DNA of 64,000 bases from PALSA-894 sp963734185 (GCA_963734185.1 CAVTGA010000002.1:2852001-2916000), one strand, 5' to 3'. Positions 17,947 to 25,906 are shown, counted from the first letter of the stretch. Notes: generated by a model not told the origin, from the letters alone. Numbers and translations are program-made.

Positions 17947-18033
17947 CTAATGCATGGACGTCAGGATCGCGTACCCGCCGCCGATCAGAACGACCGGAAT
18001 CCCGACCCAGAGGATGATGGGCAACAACGGCAT
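17947..18033 (-). CDS. Micro-gene: 28-residue single-span membrane peptide
   Basis: ATG 18033 to TAG 17947 codes 28 residues, nearly all one hydrophobic helix (starts MPLLPIILWVGIPVV, ends ILTSMH). A perfect AGGAGG lies 5 bases before the ATG. It begins one base after the stop of the micro-gene upstream, so the two are translationally coupled. A terminator follows and a GSR-type promoter precedes the pair. Predicted inner-membrane peptide of unknown function. It is too short for ordinary gene finders. Confidence 0.7.
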   Translation of the reverse strand: MPLLPIILWVGIPVVLIGGGYAILTSMH

Positions 18034-18034
18034 G

Positions 18035-18130
18035 CTAGCCTCCTGTCGCTCGTTTGCGCTCGTCTTCGAACATGTCCCACCACGCACTCATCAGCGAGAA
18101 TGGCAGGACGACCCAATAAAGGCACGGCAT
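18035..18130 (-). CDS. Micro-gene: 31-residue membrane-anchored peptide
   Basis: ATG 18130 to TAG 18035 codes 31 residues: a hydrophobic start MPCLYWVVLPFSLMSAWWDM followed by a charged tail FEDERKRATGG. GAGGAG lies 6 bases before the ATG, and its own tail carries the AGGAGG of the next micro-gene. The charge pattern (single helix, then D/E/K/R tail) suggests a membrane anchor with a cytoplasmic tail. No known family. The GSR-type promoter is about 70 bases upstream. Confidence 0.65.
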   Translation of the reverse strand: MPCLYWVVLPFSLMSAWWDMFEDERKRATGG

Positions 18131-18200
18131 CACACGCTCCTCGCTCGCAACGGCAAACAGCAGCCGCACCGAGCAGTTGATCAGGTATCGTCGACCATTA

Positions 18201-18225
18201 AACGCGCGTGCGTGCCGCCGGTTCC
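18201..18225 (-). promoter_or_regulatory. EcfG-type stress promoter of the micro-gene pair
   Basis: On the minus strand: GGAAC, 17 bases, GTT (with C before it, giving the consensus cGTT). The pattern is that of the alphaproteobacterial general stress sigma factor EcfG. It lies 71 bases before the ATG at 18130. Confidence 0.75.
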
Positions 18226-18277
18226 TGTGCCTTGGTGCGGCCTTTCCTTCGTCTGACGCCCGCCGCCGGGGGGGTCG

Positions 18278-19801
18278 TCAGAAATCGGGCTCTTCTTCCT
18301 GCGGCGCTTTGCCCTGGCGGCGGAAGTGCTGCCATAGCGCCAGCGCGACGGAGAGCACGGCAACCAGGAGCAGGCCGCCCGAGATGGGACGGGTGACGAA
18401 CAGCCAGGGATCGGCGTCGGTCATGATCGCGCGCACGAGGTTGATCTCGACCTGGTCGCCGAGCACGAGGCCGAGGATCAGCGGCGCGAGCGGGAAGCCG
18501 AGCTTGACCAGCGTGTAGCCGACCACGCCGAACAGCAGCAGCACGTAGACGCTCTGCATGGTGTTGTTGAGCGCGTAGGCGCCGATCACGCACAGCACCA
18601 GCACGATCGGCGCCAGCACCGCCATCTTCACCATGGTCACGCGCAGCATCAGCGGCATCAGCAGCAGACAGATCAGCAGCATGCACGGATGGGCCAGGAT
18701 GTAGGCGGCATAGATGCCGTAGGCGATGTCGGGGTTCTGCGAGATGAACAGCGGGCCCGACTGGATGCCGTGGATGGTCATGGCGCCGAGCATCACGGCG
18801 GTGACCGCGTCGCCGGGGATGCCGAATGCCATGATGGTCATCAGCGAGCCGCTGACATTGGCGTTGTTCGAGGCTTCCGACGCGATGATGCCTTCGGGGT
18901 GACCCTTGCCGAAGCGCTCCGGCGTCCGCGAGAATTTCTTGGCCTGATCGTAGGCGAGCACGCTCGACGCGCTGCCGCCGATCGCCGGCAGAATGCCGAT
19001 GATCAGCCCGACGATCGTCGCCCACAGCAGCAGGAACGGCTGCTCGAAGATCTCCCAATTGACCTTGAGGTGGGAGAAACGCTCGAGCCTGACCGCCGCC
19101 GCGGACGCGGCTGCGGCATGCGGGCCGTCGAGCTTCTCCAGGTCGGTCATGATCTGGGCAAAGGCGAAGATGCCGATCAGCACGGGCAAGAACGGGAACC
19201 CGGCGCCGATGAAATCCGAGCCGAAGGTGAAGCGCGGAATGCTGGCGATCGGATCATTGCCGATCACCGTGATCAGCAATCCGATCGCGGTCGCGATCAG
19301 GCCCTTGAGCAGCGAGGCCTCGGTCAGGCCCGCCACCATCGCCATGGCGAGCACGAACAGCGAGAAATACTCCCACGGGCCGAACTCGAGCGCGATCGCG
19401 GCGAGCGGCCCGGTCAGGAACACCAGGAACAACGCCCCGAGCAGGCCGCCCCAGACCGAGGCCCACACGCCGAGCCAGATGGCGCGCCCGGGCTCGCCGT
19501 TGCGCGCCATCGGAAAGCCGTCGAACGTGGTGGCGATCGAGGCGGGCGAACCGGGAATGCCGAGCAGACAGCAGGTGATCAGGCCGCCGGTCGAGCCGCC
19601 GACATAGACGCCGGTCATCGCCGCAAGGCCTGCGAGCGGATCGAGCCCGTAGGTGAAAGGCAGGATCACGATGACCGTCATGGTGATGGTCACGCCCGGC
19701 AGGGAGCCGCCGATGACGCCGACGAATGTGCCGGCGAGCAGCGGCAGCAGGTACTTCCATTGCATGATCGCGACCAGGCCCTGGCCAAGGAGCTCGAGCA
19801 T
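18278..19801 (-). CDS. tctA: Tripartite tricarboxylate transporter large permease TctA
   Basis: Large membrane subunit of 507 residues with about 10-12 spans, which forms the cation-coupled translocation path for a carboxylate. The family's two diagnostic stretches are present: GGSLPGVTITMTV and GVYVGGSTGG through LLGIPGSPASIATTFDG. A second half-repeat around GILPAIGGSASS mirrors the first. Last gene of tctC-tctB-tctA, 3 bases after tctB. The C-terminus is polar (GKAPQEEEPDF). Substrate not deducible. Confidence 0.93.
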   Translation of the reverse strand: MLELLGQGLVAIMQWKYLLPLLAGTFVGVIGGSLPGVTITMTVIVILPFTYGLDPLAGLAAMTGVYVGGSTGGLITCCLLGIPGSPASIATTFDGFPMARNGEPGRAIWLGVWASVWGGLLGALFLVFLTGPLAAIALEFGPWEYFSLFVLAMAMVAGLTEASLLKGLIATAIGLLITVIGNDPIASIPRFTFGSDFIGAGFPFLPVLIGIFAFAQIMTDLEKLDGPHAAAASAAAVRLERFSHLKVNWEIFEQPFLLLWATIVGLIIGILPAIGGSASSVLAYDQAKKFSRTPERFGKGHPEGIIASEASNNANVSGSLMTIMAFGIPGDAVTAVMLGAMTIHGIQSGPLFISQNPDIAYGIYAAYILAHPCMLLICLLLMPLMLRVTMVKMAVLAPIVLVLCVIGAYALNNTMQSVYVLLLFGVVGYTLVKLGFPLAPLILGLVLGDQVEINLVRAIMTDADPWLFVTRPISGGLLLVAVLSVALALWQHFRRQGKAPQEEEPDF

Positions 19802-19804
19802 GGC

Positions 19805-20290
19805 TCACCAGCCGGTCCAGGTCCCGCGCGGCAGCAGCACCAGAAGGTACCGCTCGAACACGAAATAGGCCGCCGCGGTGGTGGCGAGCGCGATCGCGGC
19901 GAGCACCGCCCATTGGCGCAAGGTTCGCGGCGCGCCGAGCGCGGCCTGCAGCGCGCCGACGAACAGGATCGTCGCGATGCGGAAGCCGAGCAGGGGAAGC
20001 AGCCACACATAGGCGCCGACGATCGCGAACGCGATCACGACGATCCGATAGTTCCGCCGCGCCGGCGGTTGCGCCGCAACCGCGACCGGGGCCGCGGCGC
20101 GTGCGTTGAGAAAATCCTGCACCACCAGCATCGCGCTGGCGAGCGCGAGGCCGACCAGCACGATGCGCGGATAGAACCCCGGGCCGATCGGGACGATCGG
20201 CAGATGCGGCAGGCTGAGGGACTGCACCAGGAGCACCAGGCTGATCCCGAGCAGGACCAACCCGGCGATGCCGTCGCGGCCGAGGATCAT
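19805..20290 (-). CDS. tctB: Tripartite tricarboxylate transporter small subunit TctB
   Basis: Small membrane subunit of 161 residues with four hydrophobic spans (start DGIAGLVLLGISLVLLVQSL, centre IVVIAFAIVGAYVWLLPLLGF, C-terminal pair with ATTAAAYFVFERYL). A polar loop of about 30 residues separates the second and third spans. Starts at ATG 20290, overlapping the tctC stop by 4 bases (ATGA), hence translationally coupled. Stabilises TctA in the complex. Confidence 0.9.
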   Translation of the reverse strand: MILGRDGIAGLVLLGISLVLLVQSLSLPHLPIVPIGPGFYPRIVLVGLALASAMLVVQDFLNARAAAPVAVAAQPPARRNYRIVVIAFAIVGAYVWLLPLLGFRIATILFVGALQAALGAPRTLRQWAVLAAIALATTAAAYFVFERYLLVLLPRGTWTGW

Positions 20291-21237
20291 TTCCTGATCA
20301 GGCCGAGGTCGGTCATGATCGTCTTGTTCTCGGCGTCGATCTTGTCGAGGAAAGCCCCGTAGTCCTTGGCATTGAGGAAGGCGACGCGCGTGCCTTGCGC
20401 CTTCATCGACGTCGCAAAGCTCGGCTCCCTGGTCGCCTTGGTGCAGGCGTCTTCGAGCTTCGCCTTCACCGCCGCCGGGGTGCCCTTGGGCACCAGCACG
20501 CCGCGCACCACTTCGTACACGATCTTCATGCCGAGCTCGGTCAGGGTCGGGACGTCGGGCATTTCCGGATCGCGCTTTTCGCTCGCGATGGCGATGAAGC
20601 GCAGCAGGCCGGCGTCTACCTTCCCCTTCTGCGTCAGGTTCGAATCGGTGAGGTCGATGTGACCGCCGAGCAGCGCATTCATGCGCGGCGCCAAGCCGTC
20701 ATAGGACACGAGCTTGAACTTGAGGCCGGCGGCCTTCTCGATCAATGCCGGGAAGATGTGGCTGGTCGAGCCGAGCGTGGCGCCGACCGTGATCTGGCCC
20801 GGCCGCTTCTTGGCTTCCTCGGTGAGCTCCTGCCAATTCTTGAACGGCGTCTTGGCGCTGGCGGTGAGCACCGAGGGCGTGGCGGCGACGCGGCAGATCG
20901 GCTCGAAATCGCTATATTTGACGTCGCTGATGCCGGCATAGAAGGTCAGATGGATGTAGTCGTGCACGGCGTAAAGCGCGTAGCCGTCGGGAGCCGCGCC
21001 CTTGGCCTCGCGCGCGCCGACCGTGCCCGAGGCCCCGCCGACATTGGCGATGACGACCGGCTGGCCGACATGCTTCTGCAGCTCGGCCGCGAATGGACGG
21101 AAGATGTTGTCGGTATCGCCGCCGGCCGCCCACGGCACGATCATCTTGATCGGGCGCTCCGGATATTGAGCGAGCGCCGGCGGAGCGAATGCGGCGATGA
21201 GGCCGATGAGGGCCACGATGGCGTGGGTTTTTTTCAT
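20287..21237 (-). CDS. tctC: Bug/TctC periplasmic solute-binding protein
   Basis: 316 residues: signal peptide MKKTHAIVALIGLIAAFAPPALA, then YPERPIKMIVPWAAGGDTD, the ligand-carboxylate loop GGASGTVGAREAKG, ALLGGHIDL and the C-terminal helix region. Captures a carboxylate in the periplasm and passes it to TctA/TctB. First gene of a compact three-gene operon with GGGAGA before its ATG. A second Bug gene, unlinked to permeases, sits at the left end of the window. Confidence 0.93.
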   Translation of the reverse strand: MKKTHAIVALIGLIAAFAPPALAQYPERPIKMIVPWAAGGDTDNIFRPFAAELQKHVGQPVVIANVGGASGTVGAREAKGAAPDGYALYAVHDYIHLTFYAGISDVKYSDFEPICRVAATPSVLTASAKTPFKNWQELTEEAKKRPGQITVGATLGSTSHIFPALIEKAAGLKFKLVSYDGLAPRMNALLGGHIDLTDSNLTQKGKVDAGLLRFIAIASEKRDPEMPDVPTLTELGMKIVYEVVRGVLVPKGTPAAVKAKLEDACTKATREPSFATSMKAQGTRVAFLNAKDYGAFLDKIDAENKTIMTDLGLIRK

Positions 21238-21348
21238 GATCGTCTCCCGATTTTCTTGTCAGGCCATTTCATCCTGTTTGGGCCGCTCATGACAAGCGGC
21301 TAGCCGATGGGTCGGCCGCAGCGGCGCATTCGCCGCACGGCGGTGCGC

Positions 21349-22137
21349 TCAGCGTGCCAAGGGATCGAAGGGTGAATCCGTGGACGCCGTGTCGGGGCGC
21401 TGTTGGGCCGCGCGTTTGGCGGCATTGATGCGCGCCTGACGCGCGCGGGCGAGCCGCGCCTTGCGGGCGGCGGCCGCGGCCTGTGCCTTGCGCGCGGCCT
21501 CGGCTTGCGCCTTGCGCTTGGCGGCGGCTGCCAGGGTCTTGGCGCGCTCGGCCGCGGCCTCCTCCGGAGCGGGCCCGCCGATCGCCCGCGCCGCTTCCGC
21601 TATGGATGGCAACACGATCGCCAGCCCGGGAGGAACAGCGGAGGCCAGCATGGGCGGGCGCGCCGCCGCGATCGCCTCGGGGGCAGCCGGTGCCACGTGA
21701 ACCGCGGGCGCGAGCAGCGGCTCGGGCGGATGCATCATCGCTGCGATGATGGCATCGAGAGCGCGCCGGTCCGCCTCGGACGGCTCGGCGGCGGCGGTGT
21801 TCGGCGCGGGTTGGATCGGCGCGCTGTCGGCGGCGGCGGGCGGGGGATCCGCCGCGATCGCGCTTGGTGCCGACGGACTTGGCGCCAGCGGACTTGGCGC
21901 CGGCGCGTCGGCCGTCACGAGCGCGGGCGCGGGAGTGCGTTGATCAGGCCGCGCAACAGGATCGGGTTGCGCCGGGTCCGTGCGCGCGAGCGGGGATGCT
22001 TGCTGGCGTGCGATTTGGAGTGGGCTCTTGGCGCCGGTCTGGGCGACGCGAATGGTGGCGACAAGGGCGAACGCGACCATCACCAGGGCGACGGTGGTCA
22101 CAATCGCGGCCAGGAAGATGCGGATGTCCGGCAGCAT
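21349..22137 (-). CDS. Ala/Pro-rich single-span membrane protein
   Basis: 262 residues. One transmembrane helix near the N-terminus (LAAIVTTVALVMVAFALVA) is followed by a long Pro/Ala-rich segment (about residues 50-140), and a highly basic coiled region KRKAQAEAARKAQAAAAARKAR near the C-terminus. This layout (anchor, periplasmic spacer, charged helix) resembles TolA- or TonB-like spanning proteins, but no conserved domain is seen. ATG 22137 is preferred over 22176 because the membrane span then starts near residue 7. Function unknown. Confidence 0.55.
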   Translation of the reverse strand: MLPDIRIFLAAIVTTVALVMVAFALVATIRVAQTGAKSPLQIARQQASPLARTDPAQPDPVARPDQRTPAPALVTADAPAPSPLAPSPSAPSAIAADPPPAAADSAPIQPAPNTAAAEPSEADRRALDAIIAAMMHPPEPLLAPAVHVAPAAPEAIAAARPPMLASAVPPGLAIVLPSIAEAARAIGGPAPEEAAAERAKTLAAAAKRKAQAEAARKAQAAAAARKARLARARQARINAAKRAAQQRPDTASTDSPFDPLAR

Positions 22138-22295
22138 GCGGGGCCCTGCGCCTTGCCCTTGAAGCCGACCGGGCAATCGGGTCGCGGCGGGTGCCCCACG
22201 AATGCCGCACGCGGCATCAGTCCCGCCGGCTGGAAGCCGGCAGGTTGCATAGCTGAGTCGCTGGTATCAGGGAACGCAAAATGGCGCGGGCGGCG

Positions 22296-22445
22296 TCACC
22301 ACGCGCCGAACAGTGCGCCGATGTCGTAGATGGCGGCGCCGAGCGCCGCGGCCGCAAACGGGATTCCCACGGCCGCGATCATGAGCGCCAACGCTCCGCG
22401 CTGCAGCAGGTGCGCATCGTGCAGTCGGTAGTGGGTATGGGCCAT
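22296..22445 (-). CDS. Small membrane protein (49 aa)
   Basis: 49 residues: polar start MAHTHYRLHDAHLLQRG, then one long hydrophobic stretch ALALMIAAVGIPFAAAALGAA. ATG 22445 is chosen because GGAAGGGCGGG precedes it; ATG 22490 is an alternative adding 15 residues. No family recognised. Confidence 0.45.
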   Translation of the reverse strand: MAHTHYRLHDAHLLQRGALALMIAAVGIPFAAAALGAAIYDIGALFGAW

Positions 22446-22658
22446 TTCAAACCCGCCCTTCCGGACAAGCCCCTCGTCAGCCCCGCGCATAATATAACGC
22501 TGCTTGGCCCGAATCCGTCATTCCGGTTTGTCATGGCTTGTATCAGTCAAATGATGGCCAAACCGACGAATTTTCCGCCACTCGGCCGCAATTTCCCGCA
22601 CTTCGGCGGCGATTGCGACGAAAGGCCGGCGATTTGCTAGGTTGGTCATGCGTTGGCC

Positions 22659-22734
22659 GGGCCCGTAGCTCAATGGTCAGAGCCGGCGGCTCATAACCGC
22701 TGGGTTGCAGGTTCGAGTCCTGCCGGGCCCACCA
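22659..22734 (+). tRNA. tRNA with CAU anticodon, probably tRNA-Ile2 (lysidine type)
   Basis: A 76-base cloverleaf: acceptor GGGCCCG pairs with CGGGCCC, discriminator A, and CCA is encoded (22732-22734). The anticodon stem GGCGG/CCGCT encloses loop CTCATAA, anticodon CAT. The T-arm reads GCAGG-TTCGAGT-CCTGC. The anticodon arm and following bases (GGCG.CTCATAA.CGCT.GGT) resemble E. coli tRNA-Ile2, whose C34 is changed to lysidine so that it reads AUA, more than elongator or initiator Met tRNA. Annotation software will usually call it Met. A DUF6398 gene follows. Confidence 0.9.
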
Positions 22735-22828
22735 CCAGCCGCTCCTGTAGTCGCTCGAGTTCAGTTCGAGAGGTGTCCTGATGTTGCCGACGGCGATATA
22801 CGTCGTAAGGTCGCAGGGATAGCCCGAC

Positions 22829-23347
22829 ATGGCGAAAATCACCCACTCGAAGCCCGTGCCCCAGAACATACAGGCGACATATGAGAGCATCCTCGCTCTC
22901 ACGGATTCCTTCTGCCGCGATCATCTGGATGACGACTACCGCATGCTCGCGCAACGCATGGCCGCAACGCTGTGTCGGATGCGAGTGAGCCCTGTCGCCT
23001 CAGGGCAGCCTCGGACCTGGGCGTGCGCCATCATCTATGTGCTGGGCCAGATCAACTTTCTGTCGGACCGGTCGACGCAACCGTATATGACCATGGCCGA
23101 TCTCTGCGCCGCGTTCGGCGTCGGCCAGAGCACCGCCAGTGCAAAGGCGCGCGTCATTTCGCAGGCACTCAAAACTCACCAACTCGATCCGAAATGGTCG
23201 CTTCCACGCTTATTGGATGCAAACCCGCTGGTATGGATGGCCGAAGTCAATGGTCTATTGGTCGATTTGCGCGAGATGCCACGCGAGGTCCAGGAGATCG
23301 CATTCGAAAAGGGCATGATCCCTTACATTCCCGCTGATCGGGAGTGA
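22829..23347 (+). CDS. DUF6398 protein
   Basis: Cytoplasmic protein of 172 residues matching the DUF6398 pattern: an all-helical N-terminal half, then MTMADLCAAFGVGQSTASAKA, which looks like a small helix-turn-helix. The conserved tail has NPLVWM, DLREMPREVQEIAF and PYIPAD. Function unknown; a DNA-binding role is plausible from the HTH-like part. It lies directly downstream of the tRNA, a position often taken by inserted genes. Base use is slightly less GC-rich than neighbours. Confidence 0.7.
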   Translation: MAKITHSKPVPQNIQATYESILALTDSFCRDHLDDDYRMLAQRMAATLCRMRVSPVASGQPRTWACAIIYVLGQINFLSDRSTQPYMTMADLCAAFGVGQSTASAKARVISQALKTHQLDPKWSLPRLLDANPLVWMAEVNGLLVDLREMPREVQEIAFEKGMIPYIPADRE

Positions 23348-23846
23348 GATGCTATTTGTAGGGTAGCTGTCTGAGTTGGGTTGTCAGTGGGACATGCCCG
23401 CCCGGCACGTTGCTGGGGTGCAGAGACCGGTTCGCACCAGACTGCGTGCCGGGCACCCAGTTGGAGTCCTTCCAGCTCCACCACGCGCTCTTGGCGGAAC
23501 GGAGATTTCCTGGACAGGCGGCAAAATCGGCGCAATCGGCGAGGCTCGTCTTCAGAGCCGCAGGCTCCCGCGAGTCGAAGCCGCTCTATCCCCGCGCCCG
23601 CTCGGCACCTTGACGGCTTCATCCAGGCCGCCGACGCCCAAAGGCAGGAAGGCCTCGCCGAGGCGAGGCCTTCCTCTTCTCGTCCTACTGCTTGGAGGGC
23701 ATGTGAGGACCGTCCTCCATGCGCTGCGTCGAGGCTGTATGTCCAGCCGCTATCCCTTGGGTTTCATGGCCAACGACCCACAAGGCATCGTAACCGAGGC
23801 GCTTGGCCCGTTGGATACGCCTTTTCTCTCGCCGATCTTCACGGGC
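23348..23846. other. 499-base stretch without a convincing gene
   Basis: Contains a 10-bp inverted pair GCCCGGCACG...CGTGCCGGGC (about 23400-23454) and the perfect hairpin at 23646-23675. On the minus strand an open stretch from about 23830 to 23696 reads KRLGYDALWVVGHET and ends RMEDGPHMPSKQ, but it has no usable start. It may be a gene remnant like the damaged genes next to it. Confidence 0.5.
23646..23675. terminator. Perfect 14-bp hairpin in a geneless stretch
   Basis: AGGAAGGCCTCGCC-GA-GGCGAGGCCTTCCT, followed on the plus strand by CTTCTCGT. The stem is terminator-like but the T-run is weak. No gene clearly ends here. Confidence 0.45.
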
Positions 23847-24620
23847 TCACGTCAACAGAGAGAGCAGGTTCGCCTTCGTCTGTCTGACTTGGTCGAGGCT
23901 GCATTGTTGCGGCGCCTTGTCGGGGCGCCAGCGCAGCAGCCGTGTCCCGTGACGGAAGCGCTCACCGGTGAAATGGCCGTAGCAGACTTCGACAACGAGC
24001 GTCGGATTCAGCGGTTGCCATTCGCTCGAGCGCTTCGTCGACCAGCGGCTTGGCCCGCCTGGAGCGTTTCCCGTGAAGCCAGGCGGTGCAGCCAGCCTTT
24101 CCAGCGCCTCCGTGAGCCTCGGCTTGTCTTCCCGCCTGATCGTCGACGTGAAGCCGACGTGGTGCAGCAGTCCTTGACCATCATAGAGACCGAGCAGCAG
24201 AGAGCCAACGTAGGGCTTGCCTTCATTGTAGCGAAAGCCGCCGACGACGCAGTCGGCACTGCGGTAATTCTTGATCTTCGCCATGCCGGTGCGGTCGCCC
24301 GAGCGGTACTCGAGATCCGCGCGCTTGGCGACGACGCCGTCGAGCGTCGCGCCGACCCTTTTGAGCCAGCGGTTTGCCTCACTCAGCCGCGTGGTTGCCG
24401 GCGACAGTCGAATGCGGATGCTCTGGTTGCGATACTCAGGAAAGTATCGCGCCAGCGAGCGGCCGGACTTCGCCTGCAGCTCGACGCTTTTACCGTCACG
24501 AAATACCAGGCAGCGAAATCCGTCCCATTTCGGTTCGTACTGCCACTCCGGTCCGACCGGGATCGTGTCGACCGACAGCGCTTCCATCGGGCTGTAAGGC
24601 GTGTGCAACGGCAGTGCCAT
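23847..24620 (-). pseudogene. ATP-dependent DNA ligase (LigC/LigD-ligase type) with internal deletion
   Basis: 257 residues against about 340-350 for the family. Motif I with the adenylated lysine (YEPKWDGFR) is intact near the start, and motifs IV (DGVVAKR) and V (KIKNYRSADCVVGGF), plus the OB-fold tail ending RWRPDKAPQQCSLDQV, are present. The sequence jumps in frame from SLARYFPEY straight to RIRLSPATT, losing about 90 residues that carry the DGE motif III and IIIa needed for nucleotidyl transfer. So it is almost certainly inactive. There is no Ku gene nearby. Start ATG 24620. Confidence 0.8.
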
Positions 24621-24698
24621 GCCGTGTCGAACGTCCCATGCGCGAATTGGTTTCTAGCTCCTTCGGCAAGCCGGGAACGGCGCCGCCGGCGGTCAACG

Positions 24699-24881
24699 TT
24701 ATCCTTCGACGCGTTCGATCAGACGCAACGCATCCCGCGGAGCGGCAGCCTTCTGGTCATTGTCGAAGTAGACCAGAACGTCGCGCTGTTGGCGTCGCCA
24801 GGTCGCAATGACGTCGGCCCATCGATTCAGGGCGAGATGGTCTCGGCCGCGCAGACTCTTGCCGCTCGGTAGGCGCTTAGC
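24699..24881 (-). pseudogene. DUF72 protein remnant (C-terminal end only)
   Basis: The last about 60 residues of a DUF72-family protein: LPSGKSLRGRDHLALNRWAD, then RDVLVYFDNDQKAAAPRDA and a closing leucine-rich helix. DUF72 proteins are normally about 250 residues. The recognisable part starts where the neighbouring membrane protein gene ends (24877), pointing to a deletion that joined the two. Confidence 0.7.
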
Positions 24882-25722
24882 GTCGCGCAATTGCGGCGAC
24901 GTTCGTTCCGATCCAGCCCGGTATTGGAGCGCCGTCGCGGTGGCGTCCTCCTGCGCACGCCGCAAACCAAGCCGCCGCGGCTCCGAGGAGCGCAGCAGCA
25001 GCGGCCATGAAGCCGAGGATCGCGGCGCTGCGTCTTGCCCGCTGCAGGTTCTCTCTCGCGCGGGCGATCACATCATCGACCCGGCGCGTTGCCTCCGGTT
25101 CGGCGAGGCCGATACGAACCGCGACCAGGCGGATCAGGTAACTACGATCTTCGGGCAACATACCGCGGTGGCTGGAGGCGGTCAGGAGAATCCGCCCAGC
25201 CTCGGCGCGAGGGTAGGTGATGTCAGTTTCCTGCCGGTCGCCGCGGAATAGGCGGTCCAAGTCATATGCGATCAGGTTCTCGCTAGCGATCGAGGTCGCG
25301 AGCCCACTTGCGCCGGATGACGGCGCGCTCAACCGTGTGAGCGCCTGTGCGGTGCCGAGCGCGAGAATCGCCGTCAACAGAGTCGCCAGCGCCCAAACCG
25401 CCAATCCATGGGCACCGTCGCGGAATTCTACTTCTTGTCCTGGCAGCGCGGTCGCGGGCCAGCGCAGGCGTCCGGCCAAATACCCTTCCACGCCGTAAGC
25501 TGCGAATGCGACCAAAACGAGGTAGAAGCCCGACAGTAGGATCAACGCCATCGAGGAATCACGCCACGTCGGCGCGGTTGAACTCGTCAACACCCCGACG
25601 GTGGCCGCAAAGGCATGGAGCAGGAACGCCAGCGCAGCCGCAGCCAGCGCGCCCACAGTGATAGGCCCCCAGCTGACGGCGCCCGCTAGGGTCGGCGCGG
25701 GGTGCGCTTCGGAAACAATCAT
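24877..25722 (-). CDS. Multi-span membrane protein, probably stress-linked
   Basis: 281 residues with four or five hydrophobic spans: WGPITVGALAAAALAFLLHAF, a second near SMALILLSGFYLVLVAFAAYG, AVWALATLLTAILALGTAQ, and AILGFMAAAAALLGAAAAWFAA close to the C-terminus. Between the last two lies a soluble loop with ENLIAYDLDRLFR and a repeat-like SSHRGMLPEDRSYLIRLVA. I recognise it as a conserved rhizobial membrane protein of unknown function. It is 21 bases behind the 23-residue peptide gene and probably transcribed with it from the GSR promoter at 25882-25906. Confidence 0.75.
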   Translation of the reverse strand: MIVSEAHPAPTLAGAVSWGPITVGALAAAALAFLLHAFAATVGVLTSSTAPTWRDSSMALILLSGFYLVLVAFAAYGVEGYLAGRLRWPATALPGQEVEFRDGAHGLAVWALATLLTAILALGTAQALTRLSAPSSGASGLATSIASENLIAYDLDRLFRGDRQETDITYPRAEAGRILLTASSHRGMLPEDRSYLIRLVAVRIGLAEPEATRRVDDVIARARENLQRARRSAAILGFMAAAAALLGAAAAWFAACAGGRHRDGAPIPGWIGTNVAAIARR

Positions 25723-25743
25723 GGCGATTTCCTCGTGAGATGT

Positions 25744-25815
25744 TCAGCGCAGGCCGAAGAAAGAGAGAATTGCCATGATCACGACGATCAAGCCGACAAG
25801 ATAGATTAATCCCAT
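25744..25815 (-). CDS. Micro-gene: 23-residue membrane peptide
   Basis: ATG 25815 to stop at 25744 codes only 23 residues, one transmembrane helix beginning MGLIYLVGLIVVIMAI and ending SFFGLR. GGAGG precedes the ATG by about 10 bases. Very similar mini-proteins ahead of this type of membrane protein gene are, as far as I recall, common in Rhizobiales, which supports a real gene. Predicted partner or small subunit of the downstream membrane protein. Confidence 0.7.
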   Translation of the reverse strand: MGLIYLVGLIVVIMAILSFFGLR

Positions 25816-25881
25816 GCATGGGCCGCCTCCATTGCCAAGCCGGATCCGGGCATTTTGCTTGCGCGCCTGGACGGCGGACTT

Positions 25882-25906
25882 GCAACGAAGCTGGGCAAGC
25901 AAGGTT
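25882..25906 (-). promoter_or_regulatory. EcfG-type stress promoter of the 23-aa peptide / membrane protein operon
   Basis: Minus strand GGAAC-N17-GTT, with C preceding GTT. It lies 67 bases before the ATG of the micro-gene at 25815 and has the same spacing as the other five exact sites in this window. Confidence 0.75.

Noticed and set aside
18689..20362. 557-residue plus-strand ORF
   Set aside because: Antisense to tctA/tctB; Arg/Asp/His/Gln-rich translation typical of the opposite strand of high-GC genes.
22659..22734. tRNA-Met (initiator)
   Set aside because: The acceptor pairs fully at 1-72 and there are no three G-C pairs of the initiator anticodon stem; the anticodon arm is closer to tRNA-Ile2.
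23376..24872. 498-residue plus-strand ORF over the ligase remnant
   Set aside because: Antisense to recognisable ligase motifs; no start site or known domain.
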